A program made the translations under genes and the position numbers. Below are positions 34,822 through 43,774 of a stretch of DNA of 64,000 nucleotides, piece after piece. A model generated the notes under the pieces. The model saw only the letters and a program-made list of their open reading frames with translations, had not been told where the DNA came from and did not search any database. This DNA comes from Bryobacterales bacterium (GTDB lineage: Bacteria > Acidobacteriota > Terriglobia > Bryobacterales > Bryobacteraceae). The stretch is from positions 1 through 64,000 of the forward strand of contig JADKID010000005.1 of assembly GCA_016721425.1 (NCBI GenBank), read 5' to 3'. Every line of letters begins with the position of its first letter. Position 1 is the first letter of the stretch.

Positions 34822-36261
34822 ATGAAACTCCTGAACATTAGCATTACCCGCAAGATCCAGTTAGCCTTTGGCGTCTTGATCCTGCTAGCCCTGCCCGTGG
34901 GCATCATCAGCACTTGGATGTTGCGGGATTCATCGTCGGAACTCGCAGGCGCCGCTGAGCAGATCCTGCCGGAAGTGCAACTGGCCACGGCGTTTGAGCG
35001 TTCGGTCCTGAACGCGCGGATTCACTTCATTTATCACGTCACCATTCAGAAAGCAGGGGCCCTCGACAAGGGCCTGAGGCGTTTTGAACAGGCCCGGAAG
35101 GAGCTCCAACAGCTAGATGGACTCGTGCGCGACACGCCGGATCTGGCTCCCCTTCGACCAGAGACCGCTCGCCTGGTGGCGGACTTTGCCCGGTACGAAT
35201 CGACGCTGCGCCGCATACTCCAGGTTGTGGCGGACAAGCGGAACAGCGGGGCAGAATTCGACGGGCTCCTCAAAGAGTGGGCCACCCTGGGCGGCAGACT
35301 GGTGGATTCCGCCGGCGCTTTGAACGCCAGTGGAATGGCGATGTTCGCCAGGCACGCCACAGACACCTCCGCGTCTCTGAAGCAGGTGGTCCGCCTCACC
35401 GGGTTTGGCTACTCGGTCGCGCTCTTCGCCGGCGCGCTGGTGGCCTTCTTCGTTCTGCGCGGCGTCAACCGTTCGCTGCGTCATGTGGTGCATGATTTGA
35501 ACACGGGAGCGGAACAGGTGCGCTCCGCCTCGACCCAACTGGCGGAAGCAGCGCAGGATCTATCTCAGGGCTCTGCCCAGGCGGCATCGTCCATCAGCGA
35601 GACTTCCACAGCCTGCAATGAGATCGCCGCAATGGTTGAGAAGAACAACGCCAGCACCCGCGCCGCGGCGAGTGTCGCCACACAGTCTCAACAGAAGTGC
35701 ACTGCCGCCGGCGCTCTTGTGGGCGATATGACCGGCGCCATCTCAGAGCTCAGCGCCGCCAGCGAGAAGAGCGCCAAAATCATCAAAGTGATCGACGAGA
35801 TCGCCTTCCAAACCAACATTCTCGCGCTCAACGCCGCCGTTGAGGCGGCGCGGGCCGGCGAATCCGGCCTGGGATTTGCTGTCGTCGCCGAAGAGGTCCG
35901 CAATCTGGCCCGCCGTTCCGCCGACGCAGCCCGTGAGATCTCGGAGCTCATCGCCGATTCGGTCAACAAGTCAAAGTCCGGCCGTGCCCAGGTGGAAGCC
36001 GTCGCCGCCGCCATCCGTGCCATCGTCGAGCTCAGTGCCCAAGTCAAGCCTCTGGTGGATCAGGTGGACGTCGGCAGTCAGGAACAGGCGCGCGGCATCA
36101 GCCATGTCTCCCAGGCGGTTGCGCGCATCGAGCAGGTCAGCCACACAACCAGCGCCACCGCCGAAGAGAGCGCCGCGGCAGCAGAGCAACTATCAGCGCA
36201 GGCCCACTCGCTGCTGGATGCCTCCGCCCTACTCGCGGAGATGGTTGACGGCCAGCGGTAA
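34822..36261 (+). CDS. methyl-accepting chemotaxis protein
   Basis: A 479-residue chemoreceptor. The start ATG 34822 gives a short basic head (MKLLNISITRKIQLAF) and TM1 (about residues 13-35). A four-helix-bundle type periplasmic sensor follows (about 36-190) and TM2 lies near 192-214. The signalling domain (about 230-479) contains the kinase-control tip IDEIAFQTNILALNAAVEAARAGESGLGFAVVAEEVRNLARRSADAA. A typical HAMP domain is short or unclear. The usual C-terminal pentapeptide tether for CheR is absent (ends MVDGQR). No che genes are adjacent. The ligand is unknown. Confidence 0.93.
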   Translation: MKLLNISITRKIQLAFGVLILLALPVGIISTWMLRDSSSELAGAAEQILPEVQLATAFERSVLNARIHFIYHVTIQKAGALDKGLRRFEQARKELQQLDGLVRDTPDLAPLRPETARLVADFARYESTLRRILQVVADKRNSGAEFDGLLKEWATLGGRLVDSAGALNASGMAMFARHATDTSASLKQVVRLTGFGYSVALFAGALVAFFVLRGVNRSLRHVVHDLNTGAEQVRSASTQLAEAAQDLSQGSAQAASSISETSTACNEIAAMVEKNNASTRAAASVATQSQQKCTAAGALVGDMTGAISELSAASEKSAKIIKVIDEIAFQTNILALNAAVEAARAGESGLGFAVVAEEVRNLARRSADAAREISELIADSVNKSKSGRAQVEAVAAAIRAIVELSAQVKPLVDQVDVGSQEQARGISHVSQAVARIEQVSHTTSATAEESAAAAEQLSAQAHSLLDASALLAEMVDGQR

Positions 36262-36396
36262 CGCCTCGAATCAGAAGACCAGGCCGGATGTAAAGAAAGG
36301 TAAATCGCACGGGTCGAGGTAAGCCCAGCCCCGGATCATCCGTCTTTCCCTACAGAGCGGGATGACTCCGTCAGAAGACGGCCGAGGAGCTGATTC

Positions 36397-37116
36397 ATGA
36401 AACTTACAGTGTGCCTGGCCACATTGACCGTAGCGGCAATCGCATTGGCACAGGGTCCGGATGGCGGCCGGCGCGATGGCCGGCGGATGGACCCCGTCTT
36501 CGCCGCCCTGGATACTGACCGCGATGGCGTCATCTCCGCCGAAGAGCTCAAACTGACATCCGAGTCGTTGAAGAAACTAGATAAGAACGGTGACGGCAAA
36601 CTGACCGAAGACGAGTTGAGGCCGGCCCGCGGCCCGGAAGGCCCGGGCGGAGCCGGCGCTCCTCCTCAAGAGGACCTCGCCGAGACCCTCATGGCCTTTG
36701 ACAAGAACAGCGACGGCAGGCTGACCAAAGGGGAGTTGCCCGAACGGATGCAGAATCTGTTCGCCCGCGCCGACGCCGACAACGACGGTTTCCTCACCAA
36801 AGACGAACTGCGCAAGGTGGCAGCGTCCCAGCGCGCCCCGGGCGCGGGCGGAACCGGGCGGCCGGACGGCCGTGGCAGACCGGAGGGTGGCCCGGGCGCA
36901 ATGCCAGGTGGCCCGGGCGGCATGATGCGCTTCAGCCCCATTCTGGCGGCTCTCGACTCCGACCATGACGGCGTGATCTCCGCCGAGGAACTCGCCGGCA
37001 GCCCCGCTGCTTTGAAACAGCTCGACAAAGACGGCGACGGGCGCCTCACCCAGGAAGAAGTCCGCCCCAACTTCGGCCCCCGCCAGGGCCGGCCCGAGGG
37101 TCGCGAACAACACTAG
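36397..37116 (+). CDS. secreted EF-hand calcium-binding protein
   Basis: A 239-residue protein with a signal peptide (MKLTVCLATLTVAAIALAQ) and GAGGAG ribosome site. Six canonical EF-hand loops are visible: DTDRDGVISAEE, DKNGDGKLTEDE, DKNSDGRLTKGE, DADNDGFLTKDE, DSDHDGVISAEE and DKDGDGRLTQEE, all with the acidic twelfth residue. They come in three pairs separated by glycine/proline-rich linkers. It begins a plus-strand run with the ApbE-DUF2271 fusion (19 bases later) and the PepSY membrane protein. A small hairpin CCGTC-AGAA-GACGG precedes the ribosome site (36368-36381). A calcium-sensing or matrix role is inferred. Confidence 0.88.
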   Translation: MKLTVCLATLTVAAIALAQGPDGGRRDGRRMDPVFAALDTDRDGVISAEELKLTSESLKKLDKNGDGKLTEDELRPARGPEGPGGAGAPPQEDLAETLMAFDKNSDGRLTKGELPERMQNLFARADADNDGFLTKDELRKVAASQRAPGAGGTGRPDGRGRPEGGPGAMPGGPGGMMRFSPILAALDSDHDGVISAEELAGSPAALKQLDKDGDGRLTQEEVRPNFGPRQGRPEGREQH

Positions 37117-37135
37117 AACCGGAAGTCACATCAAC

Positions 37136-38620
37136 ATGATCTTTTTACCTTGGATCCTCGCCGCCACCCTGGCGAGCGGAACCGGCGCGGAGCGTGTCCG
37201 CACTTACCACTATGAAAACGTGCTGGGCACCTCGCTGGAGTTGAAGATCGGCGCGGCGTCGCCAGCGGCGGCACAGCGTGCCGAGTCCGCCGCGATGAAA
37301 GAAATCGCGCGGCAAGCGGGCATCCTCAGCGCCTACGACCCGGCCAGCGAGTTTAGCCGCTGGTCTAAGACCAATGGGCAGCCGGTGCCCGTGTCGCCCG
37401 AGTTGTACGAGATGTTAGGCCTGTTTGACCGCTGGCGCGAGCAGAGCGGCGGGGCCCTCGATGCATCGGCCGAGGTAGTGGGCCGTGTCTGGAAGAACGC
37501 CGCGGCGCAGAACCGCCTACCCAACGCGGCCGAACTGGATGGCGCCGTCGCCCTGGTCAAAAAGGCCCACTGGCGGCTGGACCCCGCGGCCCACTCAGCC
37601 GAGCATCTCAGCGACGCGCCGCTGGCGCTGAACTCCTTCGCTAAAAGCTACATCGCCAGTAAGGCGGGTGAGGCCGCGCTGCGGGAATCGGGCGTGTCGG
37701 GTGTGGTGGTGAACCTCGGCGGTGACGTGGTGATTCGCGGCGCGCAAGCCGAGCGCGTGGACATCGCCAATCCGCTCTCCGACGCCGAGAACAGCGCTCC
37801 TTTGGCGCGGTTGCTGGTGAAAGACCGCGCGGTCGCCACCAGCGGCAACTACCGGCGCGGTGTCTCCATCGACGGCAAGTGGTATTCCCACATCGTGGAC
37901 CCGCGCACCGGAATGCCGGTGGATCACGTGGTCAGCGCCACAGTGATAGCGCCAACGGCGGCCGACGCCGGGGCGCTGGCCACGGCGCTCAATGTCGTGT
38001 CCGTGGAGGATGCGCCGCGGTTGGCGGCCAAGACTCCGGGCGCGGAGTACATGCTGATCGCCGCCAATGGCCGGCGCATCCAGAGCGCAGGCTGGAGAGC
38101 CATGGAACTGCCGCTGGCCGCGGCGCCGACCGTGCAGGCTGCCGGCGCCGGAGCCTGGAATCCCGCCTTTGAGCTGGTGGTCTCCCTGGAACTGAGCCGC
38201 TTTGATGGCCGGGCGTACCGCCGGCCCTTCGTCGCCGTCTGGATCGAGGACAAAGACAGATTCCCGGTGCGCACGCTGGCTCTCTGGTTCGACAAGGAAC
38301 GCTGGCTTCCCGATCTCAAGCAGTGGTATCGGGACGAGCGTCTCCGCGCGCTCGCCGAGGGCAATGACATCACGGCCTCCGTCTCCAGCGCGACGCGTCC
38401 TCCTGGGAAGTACTCTCTGAAGTGGGATGGCAAGGATCAGAACGGCAAGCCGGTGAAGGCCGGCCGCTACACCGTTTGCATCGAGGCCGCCCGCGAACAC
38501 GGCACATACCAGGTGATCCGCCAGGAAGTTGATTTCAACGGGAAGCCCCAGCAGTTCCAGCTCCCCGGCAATATCGAAGTCGCCAGCGCGGCGCTGGATT
38601 ACCGAAAGGCCGTGCGGTGA
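37136..38620 (+). CDS. FAD:protein FMN transferase (ApbE) fused to DUF2271
   Basis: A 494-residue secreted two-domain protein. The signal peptide is short (MIFLPWILAATLASGTGAE). Residues about 22-325 are ApbE-like: ILSAYDPASEFSRW, GALDASAEVVGRVWK, LALNSFAKSYIASKAGEAAL, VVNLGGDVVIRG, and the metal/FAD site ATSGNYRR ... YSHIVDPRTGMPVDH. ApbE attaches FMN to a threonine of periplasmic or membrane flavoproteins. Residues about 345-490 match DUF2271 (FELVVSLELSRFDGRAYRRPFVAVWIEDKDRFPVRTLALWFD ... YSLKWDGKDQNGKPVKAGRY). DUF2271 normally occurs as a separate protein beside PepSY reductases. Here the fusion gene overlaps the PepSY gene by GTGA. Confidence 0.9.
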   Translation: MIFLPWILAATLASGTGAERVRTYHYENVLGTSLELKIGAASPAAAQRAESAAMKEIARQAGILSAYDPASEFSRWSKTNGQPVPVSPELYEMLGLFDRWREQSGGALDASAEVVGRVWKNAAAQNRLPNAAELDGAVALVKKAHWRLDPAAHSAEHLSDAPLALNSFAKSYIASKAGEAALRESGVSGVVVNLGGDVVIRGAQAERVDIANPLSDAENSAPLARLLVKDRAVATSGNYRRGVSIDGKWYSHIVDPRTGMPVDHVVSATVIAPTAADAGALATALNVVSVEDAPRLAAKTPGAEYMLIAANGRRIQSAGWRAMELPLAAAPTVQAAGAGAWNPAFELVVSLELSRFDGRAYRRPFVAVWIEDKDRFPVRTLALWFDKERWLPDLKQWYRDERLRALAEGNDITASVSSATRPPGKYSLKWDGKDQNGKPVKAGRYTVCIEAAREHGTYQVIRQEVDFNGKPQQFQLPGNIEVASAALDYRKAVR

Positions 38621-39207
38621 TCCATCGCATGAAAAGGCAGCTGTCCACGCTCTCGCGCTGGCTGCACATCTACATCTCGATGGTGAGCTTCGCCATCCTG
38701 TTCTTCTTCGCCATCACCGGCCTCACGCTGAATCACACGGAGTGGATTGCCGGTCAGCAGAAGACCACCCAGGCGCGCGGCGAGCTGAAGGCGGAGTGGT
38801 TGAGCGGCCCGCAGGTGGCCAAGCTCGAAGTGGTTGAGCAGTTGCGCAAGGCCCACAACATCCGCGGCGCGCTCACCGATTTCCGCATCGATGAGCAGCA
38901 GTGCGGCGTGTCGTTCAAAGGCCCCGGGTACGCCGCGGACACCTTCGTAGACCGGAAGACCGGCCAGTACGATCTGACGGAGACGCGCAGCGGCGTGGTC
39001 GCAGTCCTCAACGATCTGCACAAGGGGCGCGACTCCGGCGGAAAGTGGTCGCTGCTCATCGACATTTCGGCGGTGCTGATGACGCTCGTCTCGCTCACAG
39101 GCATCCTGCTGATCCTGCTACTGAAGCGCTACCGCGTATCAGGCCTGCTGGTGGCGCTGGGCGGCACCGTGGCAAGTTGGGCCGTCTACGCGGCGTTCGT
39201 ACCTTAA
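38617..39207 (+). CDS. PepSY-associated transmembrane protein
   Basis: A 196-residue membrane protein. GTG 38617 overlaps the upstream stop as GTGA; ATG 38629 is the alternative start. TM1 (about residues 18-40: WLHIYISMVSFAILFFFAITGLTLNH) carries the SRWLHIYISM and GLTLNHxxW blocks of PepSY reductases, with histidines that may bind heme. A periplasmic PepSY-like region follows (about 55-130), and two or three TM segments close the protein (about 150-193). With ApbE-DUF2271 upstream this looks like a membrane electron-transfer unit, for example for periplasmic ferric reduction. No flavodoxin-type domain is fused. Confidence 0.85.
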   Translation: MIHRMKRQLSTLSRWLHIYISMVSFAILFFFAITGLTLNHTEWIAGQQKTTQARGELKAEWLSGPQVAKLEVVEQLRKAHNIRGALTDFRIDEQQCGVSFKGPGYAADTFVDRKTGQYDLTETRSGVVAVLNDLHKGRDSGGKWSLLIDISAVLMTLVSLTGILLILLLKRYRVSGLLVALGGTVASWAVYAAFVP

Positions 39208-39213
39208 GCCGGG

Positions 39214-40605
39214 CTAACGCGCAGCCTCGAACACCGTCCAGGGCTGCGAGGGCAGGTCCTTCAGCAACGGCTTCAGCCACGCATACTGCGGGTGCTTCTT
39301 TAGAAAATCCGCAGCGCGGAAATGGATGCCGCACGAGTGGCCCATCGCCGCCTCCATCATCATTCGCTTCGCCATCTTGGCAGTCGCCGCCTTCGATTGC
39401 ACGGTGCCCGCCGGGCCGTTCTCGCTCTGCCACGGCTTCAGCCCGCGCTCCGATAGATCCACGTGCCCGCATAGCGTCCGCTCGCTCGGCGCGTTGGCCT
39501 TGTTCGCGAACGCGTCGAAATGATCGCCCAGAAACTTCTTGGCGGACTCCTGATCAATCTTGCCCTTGTACTCCTTCATCAGCTGCTCCCACCGCGTGCG
39601 GCGCGCGTTGGCGCTCACGCTGCCGTCCTGGACCGGGAAGTCGGTTTCCTCCGCCGTCAGCTTGGGATCAATCGGGAAGTTCGCGCCGACGAAATAGCCG
39701 TCCTTGGTTCGCGCCAGATTGACGTTCTTCAAGCCCAGTTCCAGCCGCCCGATTTCGTTCGAATTCAGATCCGCCACCAGCCACGTATTGGCGTAGCCGC
39801 CATTGTTGCCCTCTTTCATGATCGCCACAAATTCGTCGATGCTCGTCGCGTACTGCATCGCCTTGCGCGCCCGCACAAACTCCGGAATCCCGTTGGTGTC
39901 GAAGCCGTGGAATTGCGTGATCGTCGTCTCCGTGATCACCAGTCCAGCCGTGTTCATGCCGAAATCGTCTCCGCTGTGAATGAAGCCTGGGAACCCGTCC
40001 ATCAGAATCCGGTGCCCCTTCGATGGCGTGATATCGAAGATGACATTCCAGCGCGCGCCCTCCAGGTAGCCGGACCAGTTGTTGTGCGCGATTACCGGCA
40101 GCCCGTCGCGGGTGTAGCTGCCCGTCGCCACAAACGCGCTGCAGCGGTCCGGCGCCGGAGACGTCTTGCCCTTGTCCAGGGCGCTGGTGTAGTAGCCCAG
40201 CTCCAGGCTCGCGTTCAGCACCACCAGGTCATAGACGTCCGCCTTCACCCCGTGCGCCGCCAGCCCGTCCGACATGCCACGCAGTTCCTGCCGGTACTCT
40301 TCCTCCACCTTCGGCCACAGAATCCGCTCCGCCGTCGTGCGGTAGAAGCTCCAGTCGCGCTTCGAATCATGAGTCAGGTTGAGACGCGTCACCTTCAACG
40401 CGTCGTCAATCTGGCGCGTCAGCAGGTATCCGTGCTGATAGCCGATCTGCTCCGGAGTCCCGCTCAGCCGCACCGGGATCCATCCGTTCTTTTCCGCCCC
40501 GATCGATGATCCGGCGAGACGGGGATCCGCCTTGGGCTGATGCGACAGCAGCGTCGCGGCCAGCAAAGTCAACACGAGAGAGGCAAACACTGCGCGGAGT
40601 TTCAT
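39214..40605 (-). CDS. C45-type Ntn hydrolase / phospholipase B-like protein
   Basis: A 463-residue secreted protein (signal peptide MKLRAVFASLVLTLLAATLLS). The N-terminal region GTPEQIGYQHGYLL and the block DRCSAFVATGSYTRDGLPVIAHNNWSG, where the cysteine after DR would become the N-terminal nucleophile on self-cleavage, place it among the C45/phospholipase B-like Ntn hydrolases. GFPGFIHSGDDFGMNTAGLVITETTI and NNGGYANTWLVADLNSNEIGRLELGL are further family blocks. The reaction is probably amide or ester hydrolysis. It converges with the PepSY gene (six-base gap). Confidence 0.85.
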   Translation of the reverse strand: MKLRAVFASLVLTLLAATLLSHQPKADPRLAGSSIGAEKNGWIPVRLSGTPEQIGYQHGYLLTRQIDDALKVTRLNLTHDSKRDWSFYRTTAERILWPKVEEEYRQELRGMSDGLAAHGVKADVYDLVVLNASLELGYYTSALDKGKTSPAPDRCSAFVATGSYTRDGLPVIAHNNWSGYLEGARWNVIFDITPSKGHRILMDGFPGFIHSGDDFGMNTAGLVITETTITQFHGFDTNGIPEFVRARKAMQYATSIDEFVAIMKEGNNGGYANTWLVADLNSNEIGRLELGLKNVNLARTKDGYFVGANFPIDPKLTAEETDFPVQDGSVSANARRTRWEQLMKEYKGKIDQESAKKFLGDHFDAFANKANAPSERTLCGHVDLSERGLKPWQSENGPAGTVQSKAATAKMAKRMMMEAAMGHSCGIHFRAADFLKKHPQYAWLKPLLKDLPSQPWTVFEAAR

Positions 40606-40647
40606 GGATTATCAGATTATACCCGCCCTACGTGTTATCTTGACCCC

Positions 40648-41007
40648 ATGAATCGCAATCCGGCCGTAGACGCCTTTATCGCCGGCGCACCGGAAGAACA
40701 GCAGGCCCTGCTGAAGCGCCTGCGGAATCTGATCCGCAAGGCCCTGCCCCACAGCGAGGAGAACTTCACTAACGGAATGCCCGTCTACACGGTGGGCAAG
40801 GCGCGCGCCTGGACCGCCGGCTTCGGCTCTCGCAAAAACTGCCCAATGTTCTACATCATGAGCTCCGCCCACCTGGACCGCTATGCCGAGGAGTTGGGCC
40901 GCAGCCGCACCGGGAAATCGTGCATCGCGATGGCGCCCACCAGGACTCTCTCACTCCCGCAGTTGGAGGCCATCGCCGCCCGTATCCTGGCCGATTTCCG
41001 CGCCTAG
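40648..41007 (+). CDS. DUF1801 domain protein
   Basis: A 119-residue cytosolic protein of the YdhG/DUF1801 type: PAVDAFIAGAPEEQQALLKRLRNLIRKALPHSEENFTNGMPVYTVGK, then an internal beta-sheet part (FGSRKNCPMFYIMS) and RSRTGKSCIA. These proteins are small and common, with no settled biochemical role. The start ATG 40648 gives the family's usual N-terminus. TTATCT lies seven bases before the start but no -35 matches. The 3' end overlaps the convergent esterase gene by four bases. Confidence 0.85.
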   Translation: MNRNPAVDAFIAGAPEEQQALLKRLRNLIRKALPHSEENFTNGMPVYTVGKARAWTAGFGSRKNCPMFYIMSSAHLDRYAEELGRSRTGKSCIAMAPTRTLSLPQLEAIAARILADFRA

Positions 41008-41723
41008 AGCGCCATCCAGGCCAGCGCGTATCGCCGGCCCAGCTCCCGCAGCCCGGCCGAATCGAAATGAACCTCGTCACCCTTGTGTCCCAGCCCGGCC
41101 GACGACACGAAAACCGAGCGCTTCAGCCACAGCGGCGCGGTCGCCAATTGCTCATTCACCACCGGCGCGAATTGCCCTTTGTAGAACCCGCCCAACTGCC
41201 CCACTACCAGGGGCAACTCCGGCGCGCCCAGTTCGGCCCGTAACGCCGCCACGATCACCGCGAACCGGGCACCGTAGGTCCGCGCCGTCTCTTCCTTCGC
41301 CGATTCCGCCTCCCCCTGATGCCACAGGATCCCGCGAAACCGGCCCGCCGGCGCAGCCGCCCTGGCCCGCGCAATGGCGTCGGTGAACAGCTTGCCGCCC
41401 ACCTTCCACTCCTCCAGGCTTGTCCCGCCAAACGCCGCCGGGATCAGCCCAACCTGCCGCGCCGCGCCGTATTTCTGGAGCGTGGCGGCGAAGCTCCGGC
41501 CCAGCCCCACGGCCGCAATCGGTTTGTCCCAGTGCAACGGATCCACCGCCGGCCCCCACGCCAGATCCTTGTTCAGCGCCTGCACGCCCTCGATGGGAAC
41601 GCGGTCCTGCGTCTCAATTTCGCCGCGGCCCGCCATGTTGGATTGCCCCGCCAGCAGAAAGAGATCCAGTTCCGCGGGCGCCACCGCCCCCGCCGCCGAC
41701 ATCAGAAATGATCTACGTTGCAT
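41004..41723 (-). CDS. sialate O-acetylesterase-like carbohydrate esterase (SGNH)
   Basis: A 239-residue secreted esterase with a Tat-like leader (MQRRSFLMSAAGAVAPAEL). The SGNH block I is LFLLAGQSNMAGRG (catalytic serine), followed by VGLIPAAFGGTSLEEW, ILWHQGEAESA (block with glycine/histidine) and EVHFDSAGLRELGRRYA (catalytic D/H). This is the SASA/carbohydrate esterase 6 pattern, which removes acetyl groups from sialate or xylan-type sugars. It is divergent from the heparinase-like gene and overlaps DUF1801 at its 3' end. Confidence 0.9.
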   Translation of the reverse strand: MQRRSFLMSAAGAVAPAELDLFLLAGQSNMAGRGEIETQDRVPIEGVQALNKDLAWGPAVDPLHWDKPIAAVGLGRSFAATLQKYGAARQVGLIPAAFGGTSLEEWKVGGKLFTDAIARARAAAPAGRFRGILWHQGEAESAKEETARTYGARFAVIVAALRAELGAPELPLVVGQLGGFYKGQFAPVVNEQLATAPLWLKRSVFVSSAGLGHKGDEVHFDSAGLRELGRRYALAWMAL

Positions 41724-41803
41724 ACGGTTCTCCGATCCATCCTAACTGCAAACACCACCGCCTTCTGCGCCTCCCGCCAAAATCGTGTAAAACAGACATA
41801 ATC

Positions 41804-43774
41804 ATGTCGGATCTCAGCCGCCGCACAATCCTCGCCGCGCCCGCCTCCGCGCCGCTCCTGATGGCCTTGCAGACAGCGCCCCGGCCGGACGATGCTCCGC
41901 CCTTCCGTCATCTGCTCTCCGCCGGACGCAGCGCCGCCGACATCGGTAAGCTCCTGCTCCCTCGCGAGCAGTGGAGACCTTACCCCACCGCGGCCGAGCG
42001 CGCCGCCTGGCAGGCTCTGCCGGCCGATACCGCCCGCCAGGTCGTCGCTTCCGCTGAGGCGCTCCTCGGCCAGCCCTGGCCGTCGCTGCCCGCCTCTGTC
42101 TTCCTGGACTTCGCCCGCAACGGCAACCGCACCCGCTGGGAGAAGCTCCACTTCGATCGCCGCAACCGCCTCCGCTCCCAGGTGCTCGCCGAGTGTATCG
42201 AGGGCAAGGGCAGATTCCTCGATGACATTCTCGACGGCCTATGGCTCCTCTGCGAAGAGACATTCTGGGGTGTCTCCGCCCACATTGGCGCACAGCGGGC
42301 CGGCAAGGGCCTGCCAGACGTTTCCGAGAACATCGTCGACCTCTTCGCCGCCGAGACCGGCAACGCCGTCGCCTGGGCCGATTACCTGCTGGCGCCGCAG
42401 CTCGAAAGGATCTCTCCACTCCTCCGCCCGCGCCTCCTCTACGAGGTGGAGCGCCGCCTCCTCACGCCGCTCCTCACCCGCATCGACTTCGGCTGGATGG
42501 GCACCGATCCCAAAGCTCCGCGCCGCGTCAACAACTGGAATCCCTGGATCGTCTCCAACTGGCTCACCTGCACGCTGCTCATGGAGCCGGACCCCGCCCG
42601 CCGCGCCGCTTCCGTCCAGAGAGCGCTTGTCACCGTCGATCGCTTCCTCGACGCCTACAACCCCGATGGCGGCTGCGACGAAGGTCCCGGATACTGGAGC
42701 CGTGCCGGCGCCTCGCTCTTCGATTGCCTCGAGCTCCTCTACTCCGCCACCGCCGCCAAGCTCGACTACTACCCCATACCGCTGGTGAAAGAGATCGGCC
42801 GCTATATCTATCGCGCGCATATCGCCGGCAACTGGTACACCAACTTCGCCGACGCCTCCGCCCGCGTCAACCCGGACGCCAACCTCGTCTGGCGCTATGG
42901 CACGCGCATCGGCGATCCCGTCATGGCTGCCCACGGCGCGTGGCTGGCCGCAGGCAAGAAGCCCGAGCAGGAGCTCGCCGGTGGCGCGATGGGCCGCTCG
43001 CTGGATTCGCTGTTCCATCTGAAGGACCTCCGCGCCGCGGCCACCACCGCACAGGCGCCGATGGTCCGCGACGTCTTCCTGCCCGGCACGCATGTCTTCG
43101 CCGCCCGCATGAAAGCCGGCTCAAAAGAGGGCTTCTACGTCGCCGCGCAGGGCGGCCACAACGCGGAAAGCCACAATCACAACGACGTCGGCAACTTCAT
43201 CGTCTTCCACGATGGCGAGCCGGTCCTCATCGATGTCGGCGTCGAGACCTATACCGCCAAGACATTCTCCGCCCAGCGCTACGACATCTGGACCATGCAA
43301 TCGGCGTGGCACAACACGCCTGCAGTCAACGGCATTATGCAAAACGCCGGCCGCCAGTACGAGGCCCACGCCGTCAGCTCCAAGTCAGACGACACCGCGG
43401 CGTCCTTCGAACTGAACATCGAGCGCGCCTACCCCGCCGCCGCCGGCATTCAATCCTGGCGCCGCGCCATCACGCTGAACCGAGCCGCCGGCCACGTGCA
43501 GCTCCAGGACACGTTCCAGCTCAGCAAGGCCGCCCCCATCGAGCTCTACTTCATCACCACGCGCGAGGCCCGCCCTGCCGGCCCAGGCCAGATCACGCTG
43601 GCCGGCGGCTTCGCTCTCAGCTTCGATCCGTCACTGCAGCCCTTCTTCGACGAACACTCCTCCCAGGACCCTCGCCTGCTGCCGAACTGGGGCCCGGTGG
43701 TCCGCCGCATCAGGCTTGTCGCCGCCAGTTCCACCACCAGCGGCAAATATACTGTCACAATCAAAAAGTCGTGA
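41804..43774 (+). CDS. heparinase II/III-like polysaccharide lyase
   Basis: A 656-residue secreted lyase with a Tat-like leader (MSDLSRRTILAAPASAPLLM; ATG 41804). An alpha/alpha toroid occupies about residues 30-380 (YNPDGGCDEGPGYWSRAGASLFDCLELLY is typical). The beta-sandwich part carries the heparinase II/III hallmark GGHNAESHNHNDVGNFIVFHDGEPVLIDVG (about 445-475). These enzymes cleave uronate-containing polysaccharides by beta-elimination. It starts an operon with an NAD-dependent epimerase (GTGA overlap) and a DHDPS-family aldolase, consistent with uronate catabolism. The exact polysaccharide is unknown. Confidence 0.9.
   Translation: MSDLSRRTILAAPASAPLLMALQTAPRPDDAPPFRHLLSAGRSAADIGKLLLPREQWRPYPTAAERAAWQALPADTARQVVASAEALLGQPWPSLPASVFLDFARNGNRTRWEKLHFDRRNRLRSQVLAECIEGKGRFLDDILDGLWLLCEETFWGVSAHIGAQRAGKGLPDVSENIVDLFAAETGNAVAWADYLLAPQLERISPLLRPRLLYEVERRLLTPLLTRIDFGWMGTDPKAPRRVNNWNPWIVSNWLTCTLLMEPDPARRAASVQRALVTVDRFLDAYNPDGGCDEGPGYWSRAGASLFDCLELLYSATAAKLDYYPIPLVKEIGRYIYRAHIAGNWYTNFADASARVNPDANLVWRYGTRIGDPVMAAHGAWLAAGKKPEQELAGGAMGRSLDSLFHLKDLRAAATTAQAPMVRDVFLPGTHVFAARMKAGSKEGFYVAAQGGHNAESHNHNDVGNFIVFHDGEPVLIDVGVETYTAKTFSAQRYDIWTMQSAWHNTPAVNGIMQNAGRQYEAHAVSSKSDDTAASFELNIERAYPAAAGIQSWRRAITLNRAAGHVQLQDTFQLSKAAPIELYFITTREARPAGPGQITLAGGFALSFDPSLQPFFDEHSSQDPRLLPNWGPVVRRIRLVAASSTTSGKYTVTIKKS

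Noticed and set aside
36332..36342. CGGAT-C-ATCCG palindrome upstream of the EF-hand gene
   Set aside because: Arms of five bases are expected by chance in DNA of this composition, and no promoter elements lie near it.
41797..41802. CATAAT as -10 box of the heparinase-like gene
   Set aside because: It ends two bases before the start codon, which would put the transcription start inside the coding region.
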